Shown: positions 10,201 through 21,692, numbered from the stretch's first letter. The stretch: DNA of 64,000 nt from Petrosia ficiformis (GCA_947044365.1 OX345636.1:57825746-57889745), one strand, 5' to 3'. Notes: generated by a model not told the origin, from the sequence alone. Numbers and translations: made by a program.

Positions 10201-13200
10201 TTTGTGCTTGTGCTTGTGCTTGTGCTGGTGCTTGTATTTGTGCTTGTGCTTGTGCTTGTACTGGTACTTGTGCTTGTACTTGTATTTGTGCTTGTGCTTG
10301 TGCTTGTACTTGTGCTTGTGCTTGTGCTTATACTTGTACTTGTGCTTGTATTTGTACTTGTGCTTGTATTTGTGCTTGTGCTTGTGCTTGTACTTGTGCT
10401 TATACTTGTGCTTGTGCTTGTTTTTGTGCTTGTGCTTGTGCTTGTGCTTGTATTTGTGCTTGTGCTTGTGCTTGTACTTGTGCTTGTGCTTGTGCTTGTA
10501 CCTGTATTTGCGCTTGTGCTTGTGCTTGTACTTGTGCTTGTGCTTGTGCTTGTGCTTGTGCTTATACTTGTATTGTGCTTGTGCTTGTGCTTGTGCTTGT
10601 ACTTGTACTTGTACTTGTGCTTATGTTTGTGCTTGTGCTTGTGCTTGTGCTTGTACTTGTGCTTGTACTTGTGCTTGTACTTTTGCTTGTACTTGTATTT
10701 GTGCTTGTGCTTGTGCTTGTGCTTGTGCTTGTGCTTGTACTTGTGCTTGTGCTTGTGCTTGTACTTGTATTGTGCTTGTGCTTGTGCTTGTGCTTGTGCT
10801 TGTGCTTGTGCTTGTACTTGTACTTGTACTTATGCTTGTGCTTGTACTTGTGCTTGTACTTGTATTTGTGCTTGTGCTTGTGCTTGTGCTTGTACTTGTA
10901 TTTGTGCTTATGCTTGTGCTTGTACTTGTGCTTATACATGTACTTGTGCTTGTTTTTGGGCTTGTGCTTGTGCTTGTGCTTGTATTTGTGCTTGTGCTTG
11001 TGCTTGTACTTGTACTTGTACTTATACTTGTGCTTGTGCTTGTACTTATACTTCTACTACTTGTGCTTGTGCTTATACTTGTACTTGTGCTTGTATTTGT
11101 GCTTGTGCTTGTGCTTGTGCTTATACTTGTACTTCTACTACTTGTGCTTGTGCTTATGCTTGTACTTGTGCTTGTATTTGTACTTGTGCTTGTACTTGTG
11201 CTTATACTTGTGCTTGTATTTGTGCTTGTGCTTGTGCTTGTGCTTGTACTTATACTTGTATTTGTGCTTGTACTTGTGCTTATACATTTGTACTTGTACT
11301 TATACTTGTGCTTGTGCTTGTGCTTGTACTTATACTTCTACTACTTGTGCTTATACTTGTACTTGTGCTTGTATTTGTACTTGTGCTTGTACTTGTGCTT
11401 ATACTTGTACTTGTGCTTGTATTTGTGCTTGTGCTTGTGCTTGTGCTTGTGCTTGTGCTTGTGCTTGTACTTGTGCTTGTGCTTGTGCTTGTACCTGTAT
11501 TTGTGCTTGTGCTTGTGCTTGTGCTTGTACTTGTGCTTGTGCTTGTGCTTGTACTTGTATTTGTGCTTGTACTTGTGCTTGTGCTTGTACTTGTACTTGT
11601 ACTTATATTTGGGCTTGTGCTTGTGCTTGTGCTTGTGCTTGTACTTGTGCTTGTACTTGTATTTGTGCTTGTGCTTGTGCTTGTGCTTGTGCTTGTACTT
11701 GTGCTTGTGCTTGTGCTTGTACTTGTATTTGTGCTTATGCTTGTGCTTGTACTTGTATTTGTGCTTGTGCTTGTGCTTGACGTAATTTAAAAGTGCTTGC
11801 ACTTGTACTTAAGCACTTTTCCAAAGGGCTTCACACAACCCTGGTCTTAGAGTGGGCAACCTTTGGATTTACCCAGGATCCCCAACATACCACAGAAAGA
11901 ATGGGCCTGGAATGGATCATTTTGTAATTTACAAAGGACTAATCACTCCTTGTCTAGATAAGAAATTGATTTAACAACAGTATTCAATTGATTTTAAAGC
12001 ATAAAAATCTGATTTCTGTAGTATAACATCATACTCACATAATAACAAGTTAATTAAGGACATAATAATATAATAAGTGACCACACCATCATGAATAAAT
12101 TATTATCTAGGATCATTACTACTATTGTAGTCTTGTGTAGTCAAGCACTGCAACTCTATGAGTGACTCCCAGAGTCTTGTCACATGACTCTTGACAATTC
12201 TAATTAAAGCTTTAAAGCCGATTTTTCAAAATACAGATAATCAACATAACATTTGCATGCGTGGAGCCGTCTCCCGTCACCTTCAATACAACCCACATTA
12301 CTTGAGTAGGTGTTTAAATTGGCAAAGCAGCAAAAACGAAAATTATATAGGCATGTCTTTAAACACGCGTCTTACACTAAATATCATTATCCATACCCCA
12401 AGACTTAGTTGACCAATAGCTAAGATATTATACTACATAGATAATAAAATTCCTGAGAGAAGCACAGTTTGTCTGGAAGCTCTATTTGAACTAATTATGT
12501 TTTCTTTAATTTTATTGTTTATCTATACAGTATAATAACTTATCTATTTGTCCACTAACTCTTGGATTATAGATAATCATATTTATAAGCATTTAAAGTC
12601 ATGTCTATGAATTATTGCTGCTTCTCCATTTTAAACACCTACTCAAGTTAAGTGGGTTGCACCTAAGGACTACTGATATATCTCTGATCAAACACTATCC
12701 ATACAGTGTATTAGACCATCTCTTGATCATAGAGAGGAGGGGCTTGCTACACAAGACTAGCGTTCAAAATATGCAAATATTTCTGTCCCAGACCAATAAA
12801 TAATCCCTGAAAGTTTTATAGTTTGTATTAATACATGTATATTAGTTATATTAGGTTTTGGTTGTATGAATTGTATTGTAATACTGATTTTTTTTAAACT
12901 TTTTTTCCATTGGCAGACATTAATCGAAAAGAAGCCATGCAGAAGAAGCCTGAAGCAGTGCCAGGTACTAAATACACTTCCAATGTTTTCATAGTAAATA
13001 AGTACAATATCTTATACATTGTACATAGCTACATTTAGAAAAGTTACCAAGGATAGCAAAACAGGTGTTTGTCAAAATAAAGGGGAGCAAACCCCTCATC
13101 TGTTTACATAAGCACATGCCCAACTAGGGAGGTCTGGTGACAGGGTTCCTCAGGAAATTTTTATATTACAATCTCTGAGATCACTTTTGGTTGCATATTC

Positions 13201-16200
13201 AGACTAATGTTTGACCTCAAAAGATTGCAACTTAATAATTTGTTGTGAAACTCTACTAGTAATTTATTAATAGTACAATACTATATTATTTGTAATTCAG
13301 ACATAGTAGTTACCATTCTAATAGTTAATTAAGAGCATAATATAATAAATCACCACACCTGTTATGAATAAATGGTTGCTAGGGCAACATGTGCAAATCT
13401 ATCTGCTCAGCATACATTTATTATACTCCCTGAGGATTTTAATGATTGTATTATTTGTATTACATGTAGTGATAAAAGTTGTAATAGTCACATGCATATT
13501 GTGTGTATTGGTTATAAAATTGTATTACATGCAGTATTTAGGGCTATGACGAAGGTGGGAAAACAGCCTTTAAAGCTTCGTCAGCAAAAATGAACGAATG
13601 TTCGATGGTTCACACGTGTTTATATCAATGTTGGTCTTACCTTGATTGGCTATAGAAAGCCTCCAAAACAGGGTTATTGCTTTATAATGAGAACTAGTGT
13701 GGTTTCTGTCAGTGTTTCTATCAAGATTAGGTACTGCTGGACTGAGAAATAAGACAAAAGCAACCAGCAACACAGCCTCAACTTTCATGGAACACGCCCA
13801 CATTATTAGCCACAAGTTTGAATTGCAGAATTGCACGTGCACAAACATTAAAGTAGGCGTGGCAGCGAAGCTTCAAAGGTAGAAATGTAGCTTTGAATCC
13901 ACAACCAACGAACGAAGGTTCGAACCTTCAAACCTTCATTCCCAGCCCTACTTGTATTAGTTATATAAGCTGTATTAGTTGTATTAGTTATATTGGTTTT
14001 ATTAGTTACATGTATATTAGTTGTATTAGTTGTATTACTTGTATTATTATAGATAATGAGCATTTAAAGTCATGTCTATGAATTTTTGCTTCTGCTCCAT
14101 TTAAACACCTTGTATTAACTGGGATTTATACTATATAAAGCCCGGTTTGTATGGTGGTAACCACAAGCAAGTCTCAGATAACCTAAATTTTGTGCAGTGT
14201 CATTGTAGGTATATTTCCTGCAGACAACATTTGGGGATAATTCTGCTATGAATTAGGGGTGGGCGGCATTGGTAATTTTTTTACCGATAAATTTATGATA
14301 TTCATTTCTGTATCGCAATACAATATCACAAATTGATACATACAAAAATATCGAAATATACTGTTAATTAAATATTTTTGTGCTGCACTCAGCCACACTC
14401 ATATTATGTTTCAGCACATGGCCAACTGAAATAGTGTGTTTAGCAGTGTTTGTTAGACTTTTCTAGATGCGAACAGGTTAGAAAAGAGTGGTAGACTACA
14501 ATTCATTAATAGTAGATACTATATTTGAGTGTTATCGTTGTCACATAAGTCAATTGATACAAAGACTTTTTGTTTATGTTAAGAATTCTACTCAAGTATG
14601 CCAAAAAAAAGTGTGTTTTACAGATAGTATTTTAGTAGTCTGAACTAGTTGTTGGTTGTGTTTCAGGCACAGTTTGTGCCTACAAAATGTTTGTGGGAGT
14701 GACCATTTGTAAAACACGTTTGTATGTACATGTAGTTGATATTTAGTTATATCGTGATAAATTAATTGATACTAAAATTTCCAATATCACCCACTGCTAT
14801 CTGCTCACTGGCGTGTTTAAGGGGGGCCTGGTGGGGCCCAGGCCCTCCCTGTTGCTTTGTAATGAAATTTTTTTTAAATAATTCTAATTAATGCCTCCGT
14901 GCATCATGGTTTGCAGCCCCATTGTAGGAGTAACTAAGTCTGATATGGACTCTGACTCTGAGTCTGAGAGCATTGAATCCCCACAGAGTTCGTCAACATT
15001 GCTAGATTCTCAGTTGTCATCATCAATAATAGCGATAATGTACGTAACGTAGATGCCAACAGACAACACCCATCATGAATGATTAATTCGCACGCCATAG
15101 TAATATCAATACAGGTGCTAGACCCCCCTGATATTCATGTCTAGACACACCTATGTATCTGCTAGTAAGTAGAATGCTATATTTGTAATTAAGATATAAT
15201 ACCACTCTTCTTAAAAGCTCCTATACATAGAACTATTGTATTGCTTATAATTACATGTATTATTATCAATACATGTATTGAGAATGTCTGTTGATATTAT
15301 TATCATTTATCCTAGTCATACAAAACTTTATTACATTGTATACATATTTGTTTATTTATACATTTTACACATTGCTATGATCTATTCACATTGCTATGAT
15401 CTATACACATTGCTATGATCTATTCACATTGCTATGATCTATTCACATTGCTATGATCTATACACATTGCTATGATCTATACACATTGCTATGATCTATT
15501 CACATTGCTATGATCTATTCACAGATGACAAATCTACTGTTACTAAGAAACAGGAGGTATCACTCCCAGGTACTGATTTGTGTTCCATATCAGTTTCATT
15601 ATCATAATTTTAATGTTCTATATGAGTGTTTGAAACATCCCATAGTTTAGTAATAATAATTATTATCATTGCAATTACATGTACAATAATAGCACTTGCC
15701 ATGTTGCTTCCTTCACCTTGTTAAGATAACTATACACTGTGAACAGTAATGATATAAAATATATTCCAAACATTTCTAAATCAGTTAGTAAAATTGTCCT
15801 CCATTCTCTATTGTCACATGAAGTGATTGAAGTTTAGTTACTAAATACACTAAAATACTCTCAAAGACCTTAAGCTTGATTCAGAATCATTTTCATTACT
15901 GGAGAACTAATCTCAGACCATATACAACTGACTCACCAATCTCCCTTGAGGGAAGAAAACTGATATATGCTATATACACAAGCACTAGTACTGTTATTAA
16001 ACATCTTTTTGTAAATTATATCCAATGAAATTGTCTTATTAGCACAATGAAACTACACATAACAATAATCTTCTCTTCTCTTCATATCTAGATGCCCCTA
16101 TTACTCCTGATGTTGAAGCCTCCCTTATAGAAGCCATCAGGGAGGGGGCTGGTGACATTAACCTGGCACTTGTCCTACTTCACGGAGCCCCTGCCGTTGG

Positions 16201-18517
16201 CAAGTCGAGTCTTGATCGACTTCTCCAGGGCCTACCACCACTATCAAAAAGCCAACAACACAGCACAGAAATTTTTCGAAACCCCGTACGTTTAATCAAC
16301 ACAGATCAACTCACACTAACTGCAAAACATGCTCTAGAACGTGTTGATGAACGCAAGGTAATGAGGATGATCGCTGAACAGATTACGCTACAAAAGAAGA
16401 AAAGTACAAGCGAAATTACACAAATTACTAAAATGCGATCTCCACTACCTGTTGCTTCTACTAAAACCTCACCGTCGGGCAAGGTTTCATCCAGTCAGAC
16501 AGACAAAGTTGTGGTGTCTGATGTTGTCAAAGGTATTGCTGCAGAGCTCAGTAAAGTTAACACTTGCTCCTCCAACCTTTTTAGTCATCGATTGTTTCAT
16601 ATAGTGGATTCTGGTGGTCAGCCTCAGTTCACTGATGTTCTTCCTCTTATGTTCCCAAAAGTATCATTACACATTGTAGTAATTCGACTCGACGAAAAAC
16701 TGGATGACAAGCCAAAAATCCGTTACCTAGTAGCTGGTGAAGACAAATACATGCTTCCAGAAAATCTAGCACTCTCCCATCTACAAATGATAGAGAGAAC
16801 ATGCGAGTTAGCTCAGGCAGCTGCTACAAAAAATCAGAAAGACAAACCTCCAAGGGTCGTTATAGTGGGTACACGTTTGGATTGTGTTTGTCCTGAAGAG
16901 TCTTTGCTACAAAAGAATCATCGTCTTGAGGAGGTGTTTGAGAGATACAAACACATTATTGTACGTAAAAGCAGTCAGGAAGTCATTTTTGCTATGAATG
17001 CCATGGTTCCAGAAGGAGAGAAACGTAATGAGTATACTCGTGTGCTTCAGAATGTCCTTTTTAATGCTCCGCCTGTTCACACTAGTGATGTTAAAGTTCC
17101 AGCCAGATGGATGCTATTCCATTTAGAGCTTAGCCGACTCTCTGAAGAAGGGCTGTTAGAGATGTCAACTTGTACAGCAGTGGCAGATCGTATTCAGATG
17201 TGTAATGATCTACCAAATGCTCTGGATTACTTCACAAAAGTTGCCTTACACATGCGGTTCCCCGAAAAACTACCCAAGCTTGTCTTCACAAAAGTTAATC
17301 CAATTGTTTCTCGACTATCAACAGTGCTTGCAGCTACTTTCACACAACCAGAATTTGACCCAATGGAGGAAGAAAGAGAGAATTTAAGAGTCAACGGTAT
17401 TGTAACAAAAGCCTTTGTCCACAAGTTGTTTGAAGGCAAGTTCAAGCAAAATCCATTCTCAGTGGACGACTTCTTTTCCCTCCTTGAACACCTATGTATC
17501 GCTGTGAAAATCGATGACAGTAAAGATTTCATTCCATGTGTATTACCACTTGAAGATCCTAACCCAGCAGATTTTCCAAACAAATCTGACCCTATCCTAC
17601 TCACTTGGAATAGCAAAGTCCTCCCTCAAGGCTTTTTTCCTGCTCTGGTTGTTCAGTTGCTTCAAAGAAAAATTGCTCCACTCTTCAGCCATTGTGCTGG
17701 AGAAAAGCAACTTCGACGTGCAGTTTGCCTCGACTCACAATATGGTGCTCTCCGTTTAGTTGATCAAACCTCGTGGTTTGAGTTGTATTTTGCTGGTAAA
17801 TTGCAGTATTCTCAAATTATGCTTGAAGCCGTCGAAGAGTCTTCTCGTGCCCTCGCTGATGTATTAAATATTCACAGTTTTGGAGTACTAAAACGTGCAT
17901 TCCATTGTACAGGTGTTTGTGGCAGCAAACATCCAGTTCATCCTGCTCTCCTGACTGACACTAATGAGTGTCAATGTACAAAAAGGGCAATTTATCGTTT
18001 TGCTTTGTCATCAAACCATACGTGTTGGATCAATCCAACTACAGGTAAAAACTATAAATAGATTTCTGTACTTATAACAATGATCTGATACTCTAAATTT
18101 AATCAATACTTAACTACTTATATGACAAATGACGGCATTTAAATATCAGTTTTACCATATTCATAATTCTTTTCAGATGAGACTCTCATCCTCAAGAAGT
18201 CTCCAGACCGTTCTGACGTCTTCGATTTAATCAAGTGCCACTCTGCCAAATGGGATGAATTTGCAAGTGGATTGAGAGTTGATGACAATACACGCGAATC
18301 GTTAAGACGTGATATCAGGTTTGACGACGGAGGTCGATTGGAACAAGTTCTAATGAATTGGATTGAGTCGCGATGCTCATCAGTGACATGGGAGAAGATA
18401 CTTGACGTGTTATCATCAATGACTTTGAAGAAGACAGCACGTGACGTTAAGGAGTATTTGAAAGACCAGCAAGTTATTGACAAGTACAAGAGCAAGCCTG
18501 ATTATACACCTGATTAA
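7219..18517 (+). CDS. Ankyrin / ROC-COR-like GTPase / Death domain protein, 5'-incomplete
   Basis: Six exons join without breaking frame: 7219-7293, 7694-7730, 12917-12964, 15525-15569, 16092-18044 and 18177-18517 (TAA at 18515). After the first junction all introns are phase 1. The visible protein is 832 residues. Residues 1-25 are the second half of an ankyrin repeat ([21 protein letters not shown]), then a Lys-rich linker made of three mini-exons, then a GTPase module (P-loop at 100-107), a COR-like region to about 700, and a Death domain from about 727. DAPK and other ROCO proteins share this order. Function is inferred as cytoplasmic GTP-dependent signalling to Death-domain partners in apoptosis or immunity. 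Upstream ankyrin exons must lie left of 7219 but I could not find them; the BEL/Pao and hAT elements may sit in an intron. No kinase domain is visible. Confidence 0.85.
7373..7532. mobile_element. Short MITE-like repeat
   Basis: The ends CAGGGTTTCATTTTGA and, reverse-complemented, CAGGCTTTCATTTAGA form a short inverted repeat around 160 bp with C/G-rich tracts. A related end (CCCTGACTAATGT) occurs at 39280-39297. No clean target duplication is visible. Confidence 0.4.
7835..11840. mobile_element. TIR-flanked element swollen by a hexanucleotide array
   Basis: The 8-mer CTGGTCTT lies at 7827-7834 and again at 11841-11848. Just inside are GTTGTGTCAAGCACTTT (left) and, reverse-complemented, GTTGTGTGAAGCCCTTT (right), an imperfect terminal inverted repeat like that of hAT MITEs. 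Short AAGCAC/GTGCTT palindromes at both sides grade into the central array. It sits in the 7730-12917 intron of the ANK-ROC-Death gene. Confidence 0.5.
8278..11780 (+). repeat. 3.5 kb hexanucleotide satellite (TGCTTG / TACTTG)n
   Basis: Nearly 600 tandem six-base units, mostly TGCTTG with frequent TACTTG, TATTTG and TATACTTG-type variants. Variants recur in blocks (for example TACCTGTATTTGCGCTTG near 8751, 8957, 9773, 10020 and 10500), showing a higher-order structure made by repeated duplication. Because the unit is six bases and lacks stops in most frames, it gives very long Cys-Leu and Val-Leu ORFs and, on the other strand, Lys-His and Ser-Thr ORFs. These are not proteins. Confidence 0.95.
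12289..12659. mobile_element. Inverted-repeat element with arms of about 70 bp
   Basis: The arm 12289-12364 (CTTGAGTAGGTGTTTAAA...CATGTCTTTAAA) is repeated inverted at 12589-12659. A third partial copy of the right arm lies at 14058-14115. Flanking blocks 12045-12110 and 13322-13382 are direct copies of each other, so this part of the intron has also been duplicated. The ORFs drawn through it are not gene-like. Confidence 0.5.
13539..13950. mobile_element. hAT-type MITE, 412 bp
   Basis: The left end TAGGGCTATGACGAAGG and right end (reverse complement) TAGGGCTGGGAATGAAGG form an inverted repeat. Flanks GCAGTATT and CTTGTATT match at five of eight bases. The internal CGAACGAAGGTTCGAACCTTC is itself palindromic. 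No transposase remains. Confidence 0.5.
14254..14797. mobile_element. hAT-type MITE, about 540 bp
   Basis: GGGTGGGCGGCATTGG at the left and GTGGGTGATATTGG on the opposite strand at the right form terminal inverted repeats. They continue into ATCGATA-like A/T palindromes. TGCTATGA before and TGCTATCT after may be a decayed target duplication. No coding potential. Confidence 0.45.
14906..15052 (+). CDS. 48-codon acidic/Ser-rich ORF, probably transposon-derived
   Basis: ATG at 14906 opens a 48-codon frame with [17 protein letters not shown] and ends at TAG 15050-15052. It follows a GGGGGGCCTGGTGGGGCCC tract (about 14820-14850) of the type found at the ends of G-rich DNA transposons. Such acidic Ser-rich N-termini are common in hAT-like transposases. 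It is probably a leftover of a deleted element inside the ANK-ROC-Death intron; an alternative small exon is possible but no splice sites support it. Confidence 0.25.
   Translation: MVCSPIVGVTKSDMDSDSESESIESPQSSSTLLDSQLSSSIIAIMYVT
15368..15519 (+). repeat. Eight exact-length copies of a 19-bp repeat abutting an acceptor
   Basis: The unit CACATTGCTATGATCTAT(T/A) is repeated eight times. It is followed by CACAG, in which the start of a ninth unit supplies the acceptor of the exon at 15525. Copies differ only at the last base. Confidence 0.9.
16092..18044 (+). CDS. Main exon: ROC-like GTPase plus COR-like region
   Basis: This 651-codon exon begins after TATCTAG and ends at ACTACAG|GTAAAA. G1/Walker A is GAPAVGKS at 16184-16207. 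G3 is DSGGQ at 16607-16621, with the Gln-after-GG arrangement seen in ROC and other Ras-like domains. G4 is TRLD at 16871-16882 in place of NKxD, comparable to the THLD type of LRRK proteins. Between G1 and G3 there is an insertion of about 120 residues rich in Lys, Ser and Gln. After G4 come alternating helical stretches with FxP and WF patterns, as expected for COR dimerisation segments, and a Cys/His-rich patch ([15 protein letters not shown]...NECQC) that might bind metal. The long intron-free exon contrasts with the mini-exons before it. Confidence 0.85.
18177..18517 (+). CDS. Last exon: Death domain
   Basis: The exon follows TTTTCAG and stays in phase with the GTPase exon. It encodes about 112 residues: an amphipathic six-helix pattern with [25 protein letters not shown], and [11 protein letters not shown] followed by [10 protein letters not shown]. 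The central Trp of the L..W pattern and the closing helix match Death domains, which form homotypic complexes in apoptotic and immune signalling. It ends in a short acidic tail (KPDYTPD). It is the C-terminus of the ankyrin-ROC protein; a separate gene is unlikely because phase and spacing (132-bp intron) fit. Confidence 0.8.
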
Positions 18518-19207
18518 GGTTGTAGTTCACACACATAATTTCTTACTTTTTTCATTATTATTATTTTATTGATAATTATAGTGAACAACTATATCTGTTA
18601 GTTTTACTTTTGGTTGATTTGTAGTTCCATGTGTATTTATGCCCAGAATATATATTATTTTTCTACTTTCATAATTCGTGAAATAATGGCTGCAATGCAT
18701 AATTTGGAACGCTGATTTTCAAAATTCCACCAAAAGAGCACGTGATCACTTTTTTTCATTTATTCTACCAACATCTCCTGTCTTGTTCCCCATCACTTCT
18801 TGTATCATAATTATGATGAAGATTAAATTAGGAAACAGAAATGGAGAAGAAATGGAGTGAAGTGTGTAGTCTGGAACCCTGCTGTGCAGTGGTATTGCAT
18901 TTACGCCGCCAAAACATTGATTGAAAATACAAGTGTCTGATAGTAGGTGTCCAAAAGTAAATTCAGTGCAAATGATTATAGCTATAAAAATGGATTCTTA
19001 CTTTCTTACCTATTTCCGCATCCTATGTATCAAAACAAAATGAATCCTGACTTCACCAGTACCCTTAGGATCACGTATATGTGAAATTTGTACACTAAAT
19101 AAACAATTATTAGTGCTTACTAGGAAGAGAATCGAACCCACAACGATACTTCATGAGGAAAGAAAATCAATATTGGTGATGATTAGTAGAGGAAGTTGCA
19201 CTCCACA
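18518..19207. other. Downstream intergenic DNA
   Basis: 3' flank of the Death-domain gene; no canonical AATAAA within the first 150 bp. A box-B-like GGTTCGATTCTC on the minus strand near 19131-19142 suggests a decayed tRNA-derived repeat. Nothing else is convincing. Confidence 0.3.
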
Positions 19208-19520
19208 CTAGTATCTACTATGTATCCTCAATATTGAGTCCCTTCTCTTGTACATGTACAATATATATCACTGTTCTTGTTTACTAGTAGCTACTATATA
19301 TTAAACATCCTCAATAGTGATTCCTTCTCTTGTACAATATATATCACTGTTCTTGTTTACTAGTAGCTACTATATATAAAACATCCTCAATAGTGATTCC
19401 TTCTCTTGTACAATATATATCACTGTTCTTGTTTACTAGTAGCTACTCTATAAACATCCTCAATAGTGATTAATATTCCTTCTCTTGTACAATATATATC
19501 ACTGTGGGCTATCTTCTTGT
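19208..19520 (+). repeat. Minisatellite, about 68-bp unit, four copies
   Basis: Units contain CCTTCTCTTGTACAATATAT and CTTGTTTACTAGTAGCTACT. Lengths vary through small indels in the TATATA part. Confidence 0.8.
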
Positions 19521-19615
19521 TTACTACACAGGGGGAAAATTGGAATTTCCGGAACACGTGGTTTACACAACATGTCCAGGACATTTAGGTGTCACATTTC
19601 CTTTACATTTCGTTG

Positions 19616-20125
19616 TGCAAATACATGAAATTTTGGAATAGATGTCCTGTATCTCTGTCATTTGTGATGTTCTGCACATTTTCTACATCATTCCATATGA
19701 CATGGCCAACCAATTTCCTGTACAGCCTTCCACATGAAATATCCTGTACATTTGCTACATCATTCCATGTGACATGGCCAACGAATTTCCTGCACAGCCT
19801 TCCACATGAAATATCCTGCACATTTGCTATATCATTCCATGTGACATGGCCAACGAAATTCCTGCACAGCCTTCCACATGAAATATCCTGTACATTTGCT
19901 ACATCATTCCATTTGACATGACCAACGAATCCCCTGCACAAACTTCCACATTAAATATCCTAAACATTTGCTACATCATTCCATGACATGACCAACGAAT
20001 TTCCTGCATAGCCTTTCACATGAAATATCGTGTACATTTATTATATCATTACATATGACATGACCAACGCATTTACTGCACAGCCTTCCACATAAAAAAT
20101 CCTGTACATTTACTATATCATTAAA
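19616..20125 (+). repeat. Minisatellite, 72-bp unit, about seven copies
   Basis: Units carry CATCATTCCATGTGACATGG and CAGCCTTCCACATGAAATAT. The period is 72 (for example CATCATTCC at 19686, 19758, 19830 and 19902). Because 72 is divisible by three, both strands show apparent ORFs of about 110 codons with repeating sequence; I do not regard them as genes. Confidence 0.85.
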
Positions 20126-20851
20126 TTTTCATTGCATGCATATCTAAAAAAAATTATAATTTTGACTGACTAATTATTATTTATGTAGTATATCACTATG
20201 CAAACAAGGATGTTATACTGTTACAGCAAATACAGTATATATTAGTGATAACCATGTTATGCTGAAGAGTAGTATTACTAAAATATACACTGTAGTGTAT
20301 CACAAGTGTTTACACACTTAGCTTATACACCACTTCGTATAACTACAGTATAATAAATACCATATGGCATTACTTTCATGGTCAGTATAATAGTTCTCAA
20401 TTACAATTGATTTCAAGCAAAAAATTAATAAGTAAATTTATTCATAATTATTAAATGTTTTTTTATTATTCTTTATATATAATTATATATATAATTATAT
20501 ATATTCATAATTATAACTAGCAAACTTTAGAAGTTTATTGTCACAATTACCATTTCTGTTAGTAACATGTCACTGTAACATGTCACTGTAGTGTGTGAGG
20601 CACAGTAAAAATTAATGTTAAGCACACCTCTGCAAAAGGTGTGTAATATACACTTCAGTTCGGAGCCACTGGACAAGTCAGAGTGTGTTCTCTACACACT
20701 GTGTGTTATTTAAAATACTTTCTCATACTAAATTAAGCCAAGCTGAAGTAATTAAAAGTTAAGCTAATAGTCTCGACACAGAATACTCACAGCTCAGATT
20801 TATCTGTTAACAGGAAAAGACACAATATATTATATTACCAATTGATAATAA

Positions 20852-21290
20852 TTAATTATAAACATATAAAATGCCAGAACAAAAGATGTAATCAACAACA
20901 TCTATTATCTTCCTGTGGATGTAAAACTACAGAGGTAATACAGTGAATGAAATAATTATAATAACATAATTATTATCATAATTATTATCAGTCTACGCAT
21001 GCAGCTGTCATCTGACAAAGCAATAAATGTATTCATAAACAGATAATTGAGCACTATAATGCACACTAAAATAATAGATATTTTTCAAAGCAACATTCAT
21101 TCAGACATACTGTGATTAGCATGATGTGTAGAACTTTGATCCCTGCCAAAGCTAATGGTGCAACAATCATACAAATATTTCCACTTGTATACAGAAATTG
21201 CCCCAACAAAAAGAAACAAGAGTAGATTATGAAGATTGTTGAAATAGCCAGTGCTGGACTATACTTGTGTGAGGGAAAAGCGTCACCCCT
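20852..21290 (-). CDS. Last two exons of a multi-pass membrane protein gene
   Basis: Exon 21290-21111 (60 codons, phase 0 at both ends, after ATCATTAG and before GTATGT) encodes RGDAFPSHKYSPALAIST followed by hydrophobic runs FIIYSCFFLLGQFLY and MIVAPLALAGIKVLHIMLI. These are two predicted membrane helices. Exon 20926-20852 follows TACCTCTGTAG, continues in phase and ends FCSGILYVYN with TAA at 20852-20854. Exon lengths of exactly 180 and 75 bases with intact phase make this a real gene. Upstream exons were not found between 21291 and 23000. The family is not recognised; a transporter or receptor tail is possible. Confidence 0.6.
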
Positions 21291-21692
21291 CTAATGATTA
21301 TGACTAACAAAAGTAGTTGTTTATGATAAAGACTCAGTTTACTATTTCAAACAAGTTAAGCTTCTTATTCATCCTGTATTTCTGGTCACAATTCAGTGTT
21401 AGAGTGGAAAATTAGATGATCCGAAACACATTAGGTTATTCAAAGATCAGAATCACACAGTGATCCCTTTGCTACACAATACATGCACTTTAAAAAAGAG
21501 AATGAATTTTGTGTATTAATGTAATATTATATACTATACAATAGTTAATATACAATCATACATAATTATGCAATTACAGATCAAAACTCACACATATTCT
21601 CCCCATGTGTAGCATACATAATTAATTGGGTGTGGTAGATCTCCATTAAATTATTTTGATTGCTCACGTGACTTATGGATACTGGCGGTTAA

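Noticed and set aside
8278..11790. ORFs of 482-1170 codons (Cys/Leu/Val-rich) on the plus strand and Lys-His ORFs on the minus strand
   Set aside because: They are translations of a six-base tandem repeat that lacks stops; no start context, splice sites or non-repeat sequence.
15368..15519. Evenly spaced direct repeats resembling a CRISPR array
   Set aside because: No unique spacers: the 19-bp units are contiguous, and the context is a eukaryotic intron.
17227..17616. 129-codon minus-strand ORF
   Set aside because: Shadow of the ROC/COR exon; splice phases and domain motifs support the plus strand.
19589..19941. Overlapping ORFs of 110 and 112 codons on opposite strands
   Set aside because: Both follow the 72-bp minisatellite period; simultaneous opening on both strands is a repeat effect.
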